Assembly: GCA_900074745.1 (NCBI GenBank)
Contig: LT598467.1
Span: forward strand, 992,001 to 1,056,000
Reading direction: 5' to 3'
Source of the DNA: Lachancea mirantina
Taxonomy: Eukaryota; Ascomycota; Saccharomycetes; Saccharomycetales; Saccharomycetaceae
Length of the DNA stretch: 64,000 nucleotides
Part shown: piece by piece, positions 38,385 to 52,308 of the stretch
How the letters are laid out: each line of letters begins with the position of its first letter
How positions within the stretch are numbered: position 1 is the stretch's first letter
The notes under the pieces: generated by a model
What the model was told of the DNA's origin: nothing
What the model saw: the letters and a program-made list of their open reading frames with translations, nothing else
The model's database searches: none
Program-made: the position numbers and the translations under genes

Positions 38385-40547
38385 ATGTCGGTCAGAAACT
38401 TGACGAGCGGAACAAGTGAAGCTTCTGGGCAAGGTTCGTCATCGTCACCGCCGGATGGAGACATGGAACGGTCAAGAAATGGCAGATCAAGTAGTGACGT
38501 TAAGAATCCGTTTTCCGACTACTCCGCAGCTGAAGAAGAGGATGAACCACGGGTTTATACGTCTCAAAGCGGTAGCGATGCGTCCCTGATTGAACACGCA
38601 CAGGATAAGAGTGGTGAAATCGCCGCGGGAGCAGCGATTTCGGACTACAAGGGCTATTATTCTCGGAATGGAGGCGCAAGACGCGGTAGCAGGCAGGGCC
38701 ACCTGCGAGTTCCGGCGGCGTTACCTTCAAGCAGCACTCTCAGTTCGAATGCCGGAATCTCAAACAACGACATTATGTCTCCACCCGCGTTCGACCGTTA
38801 CCCACTTGTCGGGTCACGTGTTGCTTCGATGGCCGCAGTAAACCCACATATACAAGGTGCGTCGGGTACGTCAGGAACTCCCGTTGGTGCCTCCACGGCA
38901 GCGGACCAAGACAGGTCAGCATTACCTCATAACAACTCATCGTCATCGATATCGTCTTCAAATCCATTTTTGAGCGACCAAGATTTTTCACCTTTTGGTG
39001 GGTATCCTGCAACTTCTTTCCCGCTTCTTATGGATGAAAAAGAGGATGATGATTATTTGCACAATCCTGATCCTGAGGAAGAGGCGCGGCTTGATCGCAA
39101 GAGATTTGCACTCGATTTCAAGCACATGGACAAACGGTCCATAGGTGGACTGCTGGGGTTCTTGTTACTGTTCTTGGGAGGTGTGGCCGTTTTTGTCGTT
39201 TTGCCAGTTATTACCTACACAGGTGCTACTGACCACGGAAGAGCTTCGGTGGTCCCACTATTGACTTTGTACCAGTATCCCCAACTTTCTGCTATCAGAA
39301 CAAAACTAGTGGATCCCGACACTCCGTCGAATGCGCAAACACGTGTTGCAAGAGACGGTTCCAAATGGCCATTAGTATTTTCAGATGAATTCAATGCAGA
39401 GGGAAGAACTTTCTACGAAGGCGATGATCAATTCTGGACTGCCGTGGATATTAACTATGCATCCACTAATGATTTGGAATGGTATACTCCAGACGCAGTA
39501 ACTACCACGGAAGGTGCAGCTCGTCTGAGGATGGATGCCTACAAGAATCACGATCTTTTCTACCGGTCTGGTATGTTGCAAAGCTGGAATAAAATGTGTT
39601 TTACCCAAGGTATCCTAGAAATTTCCGCGAATTTGCCCAATTATGGACGTGTGACAGGTTTGTGGCCCGGTATGTGGACTTTGGGGAATTTAGGGAGACC
39701 CGGTTACAGAGCGAGTACTGAAGGTGTTTGGCCTTATTCTTATGAGGCTTGTGACGCTGGCATCACTCCAAACCAAAGCTCTTCGGACGGTATCTCGTAT
39801 TTACCTGGTCAAAAGTTGAGCATTTGCACTTGTGATGGTGAAGATCATCCTAATCAAGGTGTCGGTAGAGGGGCCTCTGAAATCGATGTCATTGAAGCGG
39901 AAGCCGATACTAAATTGGGGGTCGGTTTGGCCTCTCAATCGCTACAAATCGCTCCTTTTGATATCTGGTATATTCCTGACTACGAATTTTTAGAAATTCA
40001 CAATCAGTCAACTACAGTGGTTAACACCTACTGTGGTGGTCCAATCCAACAAGCCGTGTCTGCAGTGACAACTTTGAACACAACCTGGTACGAATATGGT
40101 CCCGACGCAGGCTACTTCCAAAAATATTCGTTTGAATATCTCAACGATCGTGACACGGGTTACATCCAATGGTACGTGGGTGACAATCCGACTTTCACTA
40201 TAAATGCCATGGCTTTGCATCCCAACGGTAACGTTGACTGGAGATACATTAGCCGAGAACCAATGTCTGTGGTTATGAATTTGGGTTTATCTAACAGTTG
40301 GGCCTACATTGATTGGGCTGCCATTTATTTCCCCGTGACGATGAGTATTGACTATGTGAGAGTTTACCAACCGAGCAACAATCAAAGCATAACATGTGAT
40401 CCTGAAAACTATCCAACATATGACTACATTCAAAAACATCTAAATGCTTATCAAGACGCCAATTTGACGTCTTGGGAGGAAGCAGGCTACACTTTTCCTA
40501 AGAACGTACTTACTGGAAACTGCAAAAGCTCCAAGTTTTCGTTTTAG
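38385..40547 (+). CDS. KRE6: Beta-1,6-glucan synthesis protein Kre6/Skn1
   Basis: Type II membrane glycoprotein required for beta-1,6-glucan of the cell wall, acting in the ER/Golgi and at sites of growth. The single homologue of KRE6 and SKN1; at 720 residues it equals Kre6 rather than the longer Skn1. A Ser/Asn-rich cytosolic N-terminus (about 250 residues) is followed by one membrane span (GGLLGFLLLFLGGVAVFVVL) near residues 255-275, and a lumenal glycoside hydrolase family 16-like domain. The EIDVIE signature, with the putative catalytic E499, D501 and E504, is intact. Several N-glycosylation sequons and Cys residues are in the lumenal part. The YGR143W/YPR159W position is conserved. Confidence 0.96.
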   Translation: MSVRNLTSGTSEASGQGSSSSPPDGDMERSRNGRSSSDVKNPFSDYSAAEEEDEPRVYTSQSGSDASLIEHAQDKSGEIAAGAAISDYKGYYSRNGGARRGSRQGHLRVPAALPSSSTLSSNAGISNNDIMSPPAFDRYPLVGSRVASMAAVNPHIQGASGTSGTPVGASTAADQDRSALPHNNSSSSISSSNPFLSDQDFSPFGGYPATSFPLLMDEKEDDDYLHNPDPEEEARLDRKRFALDFKHMDKRSIGGLLGFLLLFLGGVAVFVVLPVITYTGATDHGRASVVPLLTLYQYPQLSAIRTKLVDPDTPSNAQTRVARDGSKWPLVFSDEFNAEGRTFYEGDDQFWTAVDINYASTNDLEWYTPDAVTTTEGAARLRMDAYKNHDLFYRSGMLQSWNKMCFTQGILEISANLPNYGRVTGLWPGMWTLGNLGRPGYRASTEGVWPYSYEACDAGITPNQSSSDGISYLPGQKLSICTCDGEDHPNQGVGRGASEIDVIEAEADTKLGVGLASQSLQIAPFDIWYIPDYEFLEIHNQSTTVVNTYCGGPIQQAVSAVTTLNTTWYEYGPDAGYFQKYSFEYLNDRDTGYIQWYVGDNPTFTINAMALHPNGNVDWRYISREPMSVVMNLGLSNSWAYIDWAAIYFPVTMSIDYVRVYQPSNNQSITCDPENYPTYDYIQKHLNAYQDANLTSWEEAGYTFPKNVLTGNCKSSKFSF

Positions 40548-41613
40548 AGAGATTTAGATATTGCATATGAGGTGAGAGTGGGAGGATAAACTAACCAATA
40601 CATGTTGGGCTTGACTTTGCGGACGGGCTCACAAGACATAGATCGACACCTATACACCTTAAACACGGAGATATTCACCATTAGATATCGAGGCATAAAA
40701 CATCACAAAATTGATATTCTGTTCTTACTCGAACTCTGTTTGCCGCATGCGATAACTGGCCTGTGGTAATTAGAGAGAATTGGGCGACTCTTCGTATCTT
40801 TCCTCGAAAGGAAGCTAAAGGAGATGATACTCAATCTTCATCATTTGCATCGCATCGATGTCACTTTTCAACAACAGATTGGTGGAACGATATGTGTGAT
40901 GCGTTTTAGACTATTCATGTAACAAATAGTAACAGAACATGTAATTTATGGTACTTGATCTGAAGACGGATTGTACAATGACAGCACTAGTAGATATTAT
41001 TGGCTTGTATCTCGCTACTGTACTATAATAAGTGTATGTTTTTAATGTCATGGTCACCTTGACAAACAAGAACGAAGATTTACAAAGAGAGATAGAAGCT
41101 TGCTATGGTATTGCAACATTGGGTGTCATATTGAAAGCTGTCACTTTGCTCAGCTGCTTCGGCATATATCGACAACACTACCGTCATTTAAACGTCCTAG
41201 AATATTGCACGCATTTAAACAAACCAGAAAAGCCATTAATCAATATTTATAAAATAATTTTCATGTAACGCCCTCTGGTACATCTTTGAAATGTTTGCCT
41301 CTTTAGTTTCTCTCGACTAAGAAGTGATATGCATTGTAGAAACGCCAAAGCTCACGATAGCTATTGAAGGTGCAATGACCTAGTAAACCAGACTTCTGAA
41401 ACCCTAAAAAATCAGCCAAAAAAAATATGCTAGAAGCCAAAGAACCAGCCAAGGAAACCAGCGAAAACTACTCAACACTGATGAAAACTCATATTATGTC
41501 TCTCTGACGTTTCCTGTCGTTTCCTGTCGTTTCCTGTCGCTTCCTTTGACCTGATCCCAAGCCCTCCGGGATTCCCTCAAATATGTTCAAAAATAGTTCA
41601 ATTCCAATAACAA
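40548..41613. other. KRE6-tRNA-Gly intergenic region (synteny junction)
   Basis: 1.07 kb that joins the YGR/YPR block to the YGL201 block. A 78-codon frame at 41032-41268 has no recognisable similarity and may be chance or a relic. Short 10-bp tandem repeats lie near the right end. A tRNA-flanking interval like this is a usual place for retrotransposon remnants, but I could not define one. Confidence 0.45.
41511..41540 (+). repeat. Tandem 10-bp repeat, TTCCTGTCG(T/C) x3
   Basis: Three head-to-tail copies with partial copies on both sides (GACG before, TTCCTTTGAC after), about 75 bp before the tRNA-Gly gene. Probably a minisatellite-like slippage product. Confidence 0.8.
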
Positions 41614-41684
41614 GCGCAAGTGGTTTAGTGGTAAAATCCATCGTTGCCATCGATGGGCCCCCGGTTCGATTCCGGGCTTGCGCA
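41614..41684 (+). tRNA. tRNA-Gly (GCC)
   Basis: 71 nt, no intron. Acceptor GCGCAAG pairs perfectly with CTTGCGC; anticodon stem CATCG/CGATG with loop TTGCCAT gives anticodon GCC (41646-41648); the T arm CCCGG-TTCGATT-CCGGG is perfect. Discriminator A is followed by T runs. It matches yeast tRNA-Gly(GCC). Confidence 0.98.
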
Positions 41685-41836
41685 AATTTTTCTCTTTTTT
41701 CCTGACGTAGATTATGTCATCTTGGGTCGATGCTGATAGCCTAGTTGGGTTAAATAATTATTCCAAGTCTTGCAAGCGTTTTGAAAAATTAAACATCACC
41801 GATTCACTGATAAAGACAGGTTGAAGTAACAGATAG

Positions 41837-44947
<3,111 letters not shown>

Positions 44948-45558
44948 CGCAGTCACGTGCTCTGCTCTAAGCTACAACTCTCATCAAACGATACCACTAT
45001 AGGACGAGACAGCCACGGTCGTTAGCCTCGCCTCGGGTGAAAATAAGTCACCGATGAGTTGTTGGTCCGTCAGTCTGGTCAAGATAAAAGGTTAGAGACA
45101 TATACCGTCAAGGAACTTAGCCTTAGTCGAGCCATCAAACTCTACGATATTCTACTTTACGATTTTTAAATCTAGGCTCCAAATTCAGGCGTTTGTTAGA
45201 CATCTACAAGAGATAACCGTCGAGCGAACGGTAACTAATCCATCTATCAGCTTTCTCTGCCAATCACACGTGATTATATCGAACTTACCAGTCTCATCTT
45301 GTTAATATTTACCCTCCTCTGGAAAGCGCATTCGGTAAAGAATATCAGATGGTTCATGTGCTGCAGAAGGAAACAAAGGATAAGGGGGGTCGAGATCCAT
45401 CTCAAGGGTTGGTTGCGGGAAATTTACCAAACGAGATGCGCACTTATTTCGGAAAGTATAAATGTCAATGGTGGAAGTGGTACCCCTTGGAAGTGTAATA
45501 AGCTGGGCTACGGAAGTCATCGAAAGAGACGTTTCTCTTTCTATCCAAGTGTTGAATA
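44948..45558. other. GPH1 promoter region
   Basis: 611 bp between MCM6 and GPH1. It contains two stress-response elements (AGGGG at 45383-45387 and CCCCT at 45483-45487), a TATAAA at 45457-45462, and CACGTG motifs at about 44954 and 45267. Confidence 0.55.
45383..45487 (+). promoter_or_regulatory. Pair of stress-response elements (Msn2/4 type)
   Basis: AGGGG at 45383-45387 and CCCCT at 45483-45487, 172 and 72 bp before the GPH1 start. GPH1 of S. cerevisiae is a classical Msn2/Msn4 target induced by stress and at the diauxic shift. The motifs are short, so chance occurrence is possible. Confidence 0.5.
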
Positions 45559-48267
45559 ATGAGTTTTGACAGAAGACCAAGTTTAAGTACTAGTCAATCG
45601 AATGACTTGATCTTCAAAGATCCCAATTCGCCTCATGTGCCGCGGCTCACGAGACGGTTGACCGGTTTCTTACCGCAAGAAATTCGAGCCATTGATAGTA
45701 TTATTCCAGCCGAATCTCGCAAACTTTGGGATGCCCACAAAGTGAAGAAGTTCAACGAACCCTCTGAATTCCAAGACCGGTTCATTTCGCATGTCGAATG
45801 GACACTTGCACGGTCACTCTACAACTGTGATGATCTAGCTGCTTACGAAGCGACGTCAAACTCGGTTCGTGACAATTTAGTCATCGACTGGAATTTGACG
45901 CAACAACGTCAAACCGCAAGAGACAAAAAACGTGTCTACTATTTGTCGTTGGAGTTTTTGATGGGTCGTGCCCTGGACAATGCTCTGATTAACATGCAGA
46001 CCGACACGTCTTCCAGTGGAGAGTCAAGAGAAATGGTCAAAGGAGCCATTGGAGACTTGGGATTCAAACTGGAGGACGTCTTGAAACAGGAACCCGATGC
46101 GGCTCTTGGAAATGGCGGGCTTGGTAGATTGGCCGCTTGTTTTGTTGACTCTATGGCCACGGGTGATTATCCAGCCTGGGGCTACGGTTTGCGCTACCAG
46201 TACGGAATTTTTGCCCAAAAAATCATCAATGGATTCCAAGTCGAAACTCCGGACTATTGGCTGAATTTCCCCAACCCATGGGAGATTGAACGTTCCGAGA
46301 TTCATGTGCCCATCAATTTTTACGGCTACGTGGACCGCTCCTCCAATACGTCTACTTTAACGCCAGCCGAATGGCTCGGTGGTGAGAGGGTCTTGGCAGT
46401 TGCATATGATATGCCAATTCCAGGCTTCAAAACCTCTACCGTTAACAATTTGAGACTTTGGAGCGCTAGACCCACTACTGAGTTTGATTTTGCGAAATTC
46501 AACAGCGGTGACTATCGCAATTCGGTCGAACAACAGCAAAGAGCGGAATCGATTACCGCAGTTCTTTATCCGAACGACAATTTTGAACAGGGCAAAGAGT
46601 TAAGACTAAAGCAACAATATTTCTGGTGTGCGGCTTCTCTACATGACATCGTCAGAAGATTCAAGAAAACGAGAAGACCGTGGTCGGAGTTCCCAGACCA
46701 AATTGCCATCCAACTCAACGACACACATCCCACGTTAGCAATTGTGGAATTGCAAAGAATCTTAGTCGATTTGGAAAAGCTAGACTGGCACGAGGCTTGG
46801 GGTATTGTGACGGCAACATTCGCTTACACCAACCACACGGTCATGCAAGAAGCGTTGGAGAAATGGCCTGTCGGTCTCTTCGGTCATCTACTACCACGTC
46901 ACTTGGAAATAGTCTTTGATATCAATTGGTTCTTCTTGAAGGAAGTAGAAGAAAAATTCCCTCATGATGTCGATCTTTTGTCCCGGGTTTCTATCATTGA
47001 GGAATCTTCCCCTGAGAGACAAGTGCGCATGGCGTACCTTGCAGTTGTTGGATCACATAAAGTCAACGGTGTCGCTGAATTACATTCGGACCTGATCAAG
47101 ACTACAATCTTCAAAGATTTCGTTAAGATTTACGGTGTCCATAAATTCACCAACGTTACCAACGGTATCACACCTAGACGTTGGTTGAAGCAGGCCAACC
47201 CCAAGTTGGCCTCGCTTATCAGCAAAACTCTCAACGACCCAGAGGACAAATTTTTATTAGATATGTCGAAGTTAACAGCGTTGCGGGATCTCGCTGAGGA
47301 CGAAGACTTTCAGGAGAAATGGAACGACGTGAAGCAGTTCAACAAGCTCCGTCTGGCAGATTTGATCAAAGAGCTGAATGGTGGCGTAGACATCCTTGAG
47401 CGCGATCATATTCGCAACACACTCTTTGACATTCAGGTCAAAAGAATTCATGAGTACAAACGGCAACAGCTAAACATTCTCGGTGTTATCCACCGTTACC
47501 TTTCTATCAAAGAGGCACTGGCATCAGGCGTTAAATTCGAAGAGGTGGCCAAGAAGTTCCCTCGGAAAGTTTCAATATTTGGTGGTAAGAGTGCCCCAGG
47601 GTATTACATGGCCAAGTTGATTATCAAGCTGATCAATTCCGTTGCTGAAGTGGTCAACAATGATGAGGAACTGTGTGACATTTTGAAGGTCGTTTTTATT
47701 CCTGATTACAATGTCTCAAAAGCTGAAATCATCATTCCAGCTAGCGATCTCAGCGAACACATTTCTACTGCGGGCACGGAAGCTTCCGGGACTTCAAACA
47801 TGAAGTTCGTGATGAACGGAGGCCTCATTATTGGCACTGTGGATGGCGCTAATGTGGAGATCACTCGTGAGATTGGAGAGGAGAATATCTTCCTGTTTGG
47901 CAATCTGAGCGAAAACGTCGAAGAATTGAGGTACGCGCATCAGTACCAGCCTCAGAAGCTACCTCAAAGCCTCGAAAAGGTTCTGAATGCCGTGGAGAGC
48001 GGCGCTTTCTCGCCGGACTCCCCCTCCGAGTTCCAGCCTCTGATTGACAGCATCAAGCACCACGGAGACTACTACTTGGTCAGCGACGATTTCGACTCTT
48101 ACGTCGCTACGCATGAACTTGTCGACGAGTTGTATCACAAGGACAAGAAGTCGTGGCTCAAGAAGAGTATTTTGAGTGTCGCAAATGTTGGGTTTTTCAG
48201 CAGTGACCGCTGCATTGAGGAGTATGCGGGTACCATTTGGAACACAGAGCCCCTAAAGCCAGAGTAG
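45559..48267 (+). CDS. GPH1: Glycogen phosphorylase Gph1
   Basis: Pyridoxal-phosphate enzyme that releases glucose-1-phosphate from glycogen (cytosol). The 902-residue product equals the S. cerevisiae length. The signature EASGTSNMKFVMNGG contains the PLP-binding Lys749. The N-terminal regulatory region RLTRRLTGFLPQEI is conserved; T35, in an RRLT context, corresponds to the PKA-phosphorylated Thr31 of S. cerevisiae. The blocks YYLSLEFLMGRALDNALIN, NGGLGRLAACFVDSMAT and KRIHEYKRQQLN are complete. In S. cerevisiae GPH1 directly follows KRE6; here MCM6 and a tRNA lie between them. Confidence 0.98.
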   Translation: MSFDRRPSLSTSQSNDLIFKDPNSPHVPRLTRRLTGFLPQEIRAIDSIIPAESRKLWDAHKVKKFNEPSEFQDRFISHVEWTLARSLYNCDDLAAYEATSNSVRDNLVIDWNLTQQRQTARDKKRVYYLSLEFLMGRALDNALINMQTDTSSSGESREMVKGAIGDLGFKLEDVLKQEPDAALGNGGLGRLAACFVDSMATGDYPAWGYGLRYQYGIFAQKIINGFQVETPDYWLNFPNPWEIERSEIHVPINFYGYVDRSSNTSTLTPAEWLGGERVLAVAYDMPIPGFKTSTVNNLRLWSARPTTEFDFAKFNSGDYRNSVEQQQRAESITAVLYPNDNFEQGKELRLKQQYFWCAASLHDIVRRFKKTRRPWSEFPDQIAIQLNDTHPTLAIVELQRILVDLEKLDWHEAWGIVTATFAYTNHTVMQEALEKWPVGLFGHLLPRHLEIVFDINWFFLKEVEEKFPHDVDLLSRVSIIEESSPERQVRMAYLAVVGSHKVNGVAELHSDLIKTTIFKDFVKIYGVHKFTNVTNGITPRRWLKQANPKLASLISKTLNDPEDKFLLDMSKLTALRDLAEDEDFQEKWNDVKQFNKLRLADLIKELNGGVDILERDHIRNTLFDIQVKRIHEYKRQQLNILGVIHRYLSIKEALASGVKFEEVAKKFPRKVSIFGGKSAPGYYMAKLIIKLINSVAEVVNNDEELCDILKVVFIPDYNVSKAEIIIPASDLSEHISTAGTEASGTSNMKFVMNGGLIIGTVDGANVEITREIGEENIFLFGNLSENVEELRYAHQYQPQKLPQSLEKVLNAVESGAFSPDSPSEFQPLIDSIKHHGDYYLVSDDFDSYVATHELVDELYHKDKKSWLKKSILSVANVGFFSSDRCIEEYAGTIWNTEPLKPE

Positions 48268-48944
48268 ACACCTTGGATCCCCTCCCCCCCTCTTTCAACG
48301 CTCCTTTCCAGGAGAGATACAAGCCAGTAAATATGAACCAAGAAGACTTGAAATTTCTAGTCACCTTGCCGAGTGTATTTTATATCCCCGCGCTCTCCAA
48401 GTTACTTGACGATTACATAATCTTACATTATAAAACTCCGAGATTATAAATATATTCTTGTACGTCTATGTGTTTTGGGCCAGGCCACAAAAATGAGGAC
48501 ATGCAGGAAAAAAAATTCATGACCCCCTTAATCATGACGTAAACTAGCGTTAGCTCGGTCAAAAGGAAAAACCGGTTCTTAGTTGACCTTTCTCGGCCCA
48601 GCATGACAAGGCCCTTCTCGAATTGCAAATGCCAGGCAATAATCGAGGTCCGGCATTGCGGGAGTCGTTTTGGTTCTTGAGCTGCTCCGCTTGGCTCTAA
48701 GAGAGGAAGAACGTCTTGATGACCAAGACAAACCGAGCGAACTCCGACATGACTATATATGGATATTTAGCGGAGAACGACTTTCGTTTTGGATGAAGTC
48801 GCCCAGCAATTCGAATAGTATATAAACAAGAGAGAGGGGCGCTGTAATTGAGCAACTCATTAATTTGGAATTCGAAAAACTAACCGCGATAAGGTACTTC
48901 AAGCCATAACATTAACGCGTCATTGATCAATATAAGAAGTTACA
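48268..48944. other. GPH1-JEN intergenic region
   Basis: 677 bp, AT-rich towards the JEN gene, with TATATATGGATATT near 48750 as a possible TATA region. Small open frames are unsupported. Confidence 0.45.
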
Positions 48945-50636
48945 ATGTCTCATGGACTCGAACCTGGCGAAGAGTCACGTGACAAGGTGGAATTAGAAGG
49001 AGGAAATAACGGAGTTTTCGGAGATAAGATAAGAAGAAAATATTCCGGAGAATCGTTTGAGACGGAGAATAGCAACGAGGATGTCACTGATAACGGAAAA
49101 CCAAGAAAAGTATGGTTTAGCCGCGCAGAATGTGTGGAATATATGAAAACCAGGTTTACCACTTTGATACCCAGCAAGCAAGAATTACGCCAGGCACGTG
49201 AGGAATATCCACTCAATCCCTTTCCTGCACTGGGAGCAATGAATTGGCAACAAACGCAGTTCTTCATTGTTGGATTTTTGGCATGGACTTGGGATGCCCT
49301 AGATTTCTTTGCCGTTTCTCTGAATATGACGGCAATCGCCAAGGATTTGGATAAATCGATCAAAGATATTTCCCATGCTATCACTTTGGTGCTGTTGCTG
49401 CGGGTCGTGGGTGCAATTATATTTGGGTATCTTGGAGATCGGTACGGACGTAAATGGCCTTACTGCGTCACCATGGTGCTCATTGTGATCATTCAGATTG
49501 GAACTGGGTTTGTAAAGAGTTTCCCCGCGTTTCTGGGCTGCAGGGCCCTGTTCGGTATCATCATGGGCTCCATTTTTGGCGTTGCTAGTGCTACCTCGCT
49601 GGAAAATGCACCTCAAAAGTCAAAATCTATTCTATCTGGAATTTTCCAGGAAGGTTATGCGCTCGGATATCTACTGGGTGTGATATTTCAGCGCGCGATC
49701 GTTGACAATTCTCCATACGGATGGCGTTCATTTTTTTGGTTTAGCGCAGGTCCACCAGTGCTATTTATTGCTTGGAGACTTCTACTTCCGGAGTCGCTAG
49801 CTTACACTCGTCGGAGGCAAGAAGAACGCAAGTTGGCACAGGAAACTTCTAACACCGAATCGTCGCAATTCTGGAAAAACTGCCGTACTGCACTCAAATA
49901 CCACTGGTTGACACTAATATATCTAGTTTTGTTGATGGCAATGTTCAATTTCTCGTCGCACGGATCCCAGGACTTGTTTCCGACAATGATTTCCAACCAG
50001 TACGGTTATTCCAAAGACGCATCCACCGTAACCAATTCCTTGGCCAACATTGGAGCGCTGACAGGGGGCATTATCGTTGCCCACGCAAGTTCATTTTTAG
50101 GTCGCCGACTCTCGATTATTCTGTGTTGCTTTGGAGGTGGCGCTCTTCTATATCCATGGGGGTTCGTATCAAACCCTAAAGGGCTAAACCCAGCGGTCTT
50201 CTTCTTACAATTTTTTGTTCAAGGAGCCTGGGGCGTTGTCCCGATTCATTTGACTGAGCTTTCTCCAGTAGAATTCAGAGCATTCGTGACAGGTGTTGCT
50301 TACCAGTTGGGAAACATGATCAGCAGCGCGTCCTCCACGATTGAAGCCACCATTGGAGAAAGATTTCCAATCGAGGGAAAGGAAGATGTCTACGATTATG
50401 GCAAAGTTATGTGTATCTTCATGGGCTGCGTCTTCGCTGGGCTTCTGATAACGACCTTCGTGGGTCCGGAAAACAAGGGCCGCGAGATCACTTTAGATGA
50501 TACTTATTTGAAGAGCAGAGGATCCATCTCTAACGATAATTTTGGCAGAGACGATGATTTAGAATATGGCGCTGGCGCCAATGCATCTTTCAATGATTCG
50601 AAACCTGCCTTCGAAGAAATAGAGGATATCAAATGA
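48945..50636 (+). CDS. Jen-family carboxylate:H+ symporter (JEN1/JEN2 type)
   Basis: Plasma-membrane major-facilitator transporter for lactate/pyruvate (Jen1 type) or succinate/malate (Jen2 type). The 563-residue product has a hydrophilic N-terminus of about 100 residues, then twelve predicted spans. The family motif NFSSHGSQDLFPT (N335-T347) matches the Jen signature NXX[S/T]HX[S/T]QDXXXT, which lines the substrate path. Motif A-like GYLGDRYGRKW is present after the second span. It is shorter at the N-terminus than S. cerevisiae Jen1 (616 residues), closer to Jen2-type lengths; residues that separate the two subfamilies cannot be judged reliably here. It lies convergent with ARO8. Confidence 0.88.
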   Translation: MSHGLEPGEESRDKVELEGGNNGVFGDKIRRKYSGESFETENSNEDVTDNGKPRKVWFSRAECVEYMKTRFTTLIPSKQELRQAREEYPLNPFPALGAMNWQQTQFFIVGFLAWTWDALDFFAVSLNMTAIAKDLDKSIKDISHAITLVLLLRVVGAIIFGYLGDRYGRKWPYCVTMVLIVIIQIGTGFVKSFPAFLGCRALFGIIMGSIFGVASATSLENAPQKSKSILSGIFQEGYALGYLLGVIFQRAIVDNSPYGWRSFFWFSAGPPVLFIAWRLLLPESLAYTRRRQEERKLAQETSNTESSQFWKNCRTALKYHWLTLIYLVLLMAMFNFSSHGSQDLFPTMISNQYGYSKDASTVTNSLANIGALTGGIIVAHASSFLGRRLSIILCCFGGGALLYPWGFVSNPKGLNPAVFFLQFFVQGAWGVVPIHLTELSPVEFRAFVTGVAYQLGNMISSASSTIEATIGERFPIEGKEDVYDYGKVMCIFMGCVFAGLLITTFVGPENKGREITLDDTYLKSRGSISNDNFGRDDDLEYGAGANASFNDSKPAFEEIEDIK

Positions 50637-50811
50637 GTTATAATAATTGTCGGTATTTGAACATACTTATAACAGCTATCTTTTCACCAGCTTCCCGGTT
50701 GCCTTCGATTGATATATATATATATATTGGCCGAATTACCTACCCATCGGGCTTTTAAAGAATCTCGATAAGACCCTGTACGCACAAGATTCACGTATTG
50801 ACGTAGTTTAT

Positions 50812-52308
50812 TTATTTGGCAACGCCAAACACTTCGTAAAGAGCATCACCCAGTCTTCTAACACCGTCGCGTAGTTTGTCGAGTGGAACCGCCGCATAGG
50901 TGCCTCTAAAGAAAATGTTATTAGGGTCAGATACTGCTTTACTGCTTGCCGGTTGTGGTGGTTGGGTTTCTCCCTCGGACTTGAACCATTTGCCTGGAAC
51001 GACTAAGACACCACTGCTGACAACCTTCTCGTAGATGGCTTGCTCAACAAGTTCTGGGTCGGATTTGTATGTTGTGGCAAATTCTGGGTGAGCAGATGCA
51101 TCAATGTTGACGGTGAAAAACATGCCAGCAATTGGAGGGTTGATGTTGATGAACGACGATCTTGGCAAATATTCGTAAAGAGCATCGATAGCAGCATCAC
51201 GTTTTTCGTTATATTCACGACGCAAACCGATCAGCCAATCCAAGAATCCCTCTTGTCCCCATCTATTCAAAGTACCAGCAACAATAGACTGAGAAAATCC
51301 ACTTGGGTTCTGAATTGTCATCTCGTGAAGCATTTTGTAAGCATCCAAGATTTGCTTAGAACCCACAATCCAGCCCAATCTCGTTCCTGGACCCAAAACT
51401 TTCGAGAAAGAATCCAAACGAACAACTCTACCCTCAGTGTCAATCGATATGAATGATTTAGCCATGGATGCAACAAACTCTTCGGTTGTGCTAAAATTCT
51501 TTTGAACTCTTCTCGACTTGTCCTGTTCGTAAGCGTCCATTTGCAAAAAGTAGTATGGTTCATCTTCGATGATCAAGAAGTCGTGCTTTTGAGCAATACG
51601 ATAAATTTGAGTCTTTCTGTCGTCGCTGAGCGAGCTTCCGGTTGGATTTTGGCCTGTTGGAATAGTGTACAGAAATTTAGGCTTCGCGGCTTCGGGGTTC
51701 CAGTTGTCCAAAATCTCTTCCAATTTTTCAGGAATCAAACCATGCTCATCCAATGGAACTGGGAAAACATTGACACCTTGGGCTTCAGCAGCATACAAAG
51801 AAGCAGAAAACGAAAACCGCTCGGCCAAAATCGTGTCACCGCGATTACAGAAAACTCTCAAGGTAGATTCCCACGCAGAGGTGTTACCAGCCGTCGCCAG
51901 CACATCCCAGTCGGCATACTGCATTTTGTGAATTTTGTCAGTGTGTTCTCTGACGAACGACAAAAACTCTGGTTGACCTTGACTGAAACCGTACTGAAGC
52001 GATCTGGACAGAGGGATGTCGTTAGTCTCACCAGCTTTGGTAGTCTCGTTCTTCTTGACAGTCACGTGACACGTATCTTCTTTACTGCCTGAAGGAGAAG
52101 CACCGATGCCTTTTGGGAAGGGAGGTAGCGGCGACTCGATTTGCAAGTTGTCCCAGGGGAAGTACTTGCTCATGGGCAGCCCACCTCCAAGAAACACAAT
52201 GTTTGGGTCATGGAAAAGATGAATGCATGTTTTCAAAGGAGATGGTTTTCTGGCGTTAGTTTCATCTGAAAAGAAGTACGAAAAGTCCTTGGACTCCATA
52301 ACGGTCAT
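50812..52308 (-). CDS. ARO8: Aromatic aminotransferase I Aro8
   Basis: PLP-dependent transaminase of phenylalanine, tyrosine, tryptophan and 2-aminoadipate, the cytosolic biosynthetic isoenzyme. The 498-residue product (S. cerevisiae 500) is a fold-type I aminotransferase. The PLP lysine is K303 in [28 protein letters not shown] supplies the Asn contacts to the cofactor and [11 protein letters not shown] the Asp/Tyr pair. The start at 52308 gives [17 protein letters not shown] perfect Gcn4 site lies upstream, consistent with general amino-acid control. MCM6-ARO8-KEX1 order is that of YGL201C-YGL203C. Confidence 0.95.
   Translation of the reverse strand: MTVMESKDFSYFFSDETNARKPSPLKTCIHLFHDPNIVFLGGGLPMSKYFPWDNLQIESPLPPFPKGIGASPSGSKEDTCHVTVKKNETTKAGETNDIPLSRSLQYGFSQGQPEFLSFVREHTDKIHKMQYADWDVLATAGNTSAWESTLRVFCNRGDTILAERFSFSASLYAAEAQGVNVFPVPLDEHGLIPEKLEEILDNWNPEAAKPKFLYTIPTGQNPTGSSLSDDRKTQIYRIAQKHDFLIIEDEPYYFLQMDAYEQDKSRRVQKNFSTTEEFVASMAKSFISIDTEGRVVRLDSFSKVLGPGTRLGWIVGSKQILDAYKMLHEMTIQNPSGFSQSIVAGTLNRWGQEGFLDWLIGLRREYNEKRDAAIDALYEYLPRSSFININPPIAGMFFTVNIDASAHPEFATTYKSDPELVEQAIYEKVVSSGVLVVPGKWFKSEGETQPPQPASSKAVSDPNNIFFRGTYAAVPLDKLRDGVRRLGDALYEVFGVAK

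Noticed and set aside
41032-41268. 78-codon frame between KRE6 and tRNA-Gly
   Set aside because: No recognisable similarity; its first codon is GTG-like context rather than a supported start, and length is within chance.
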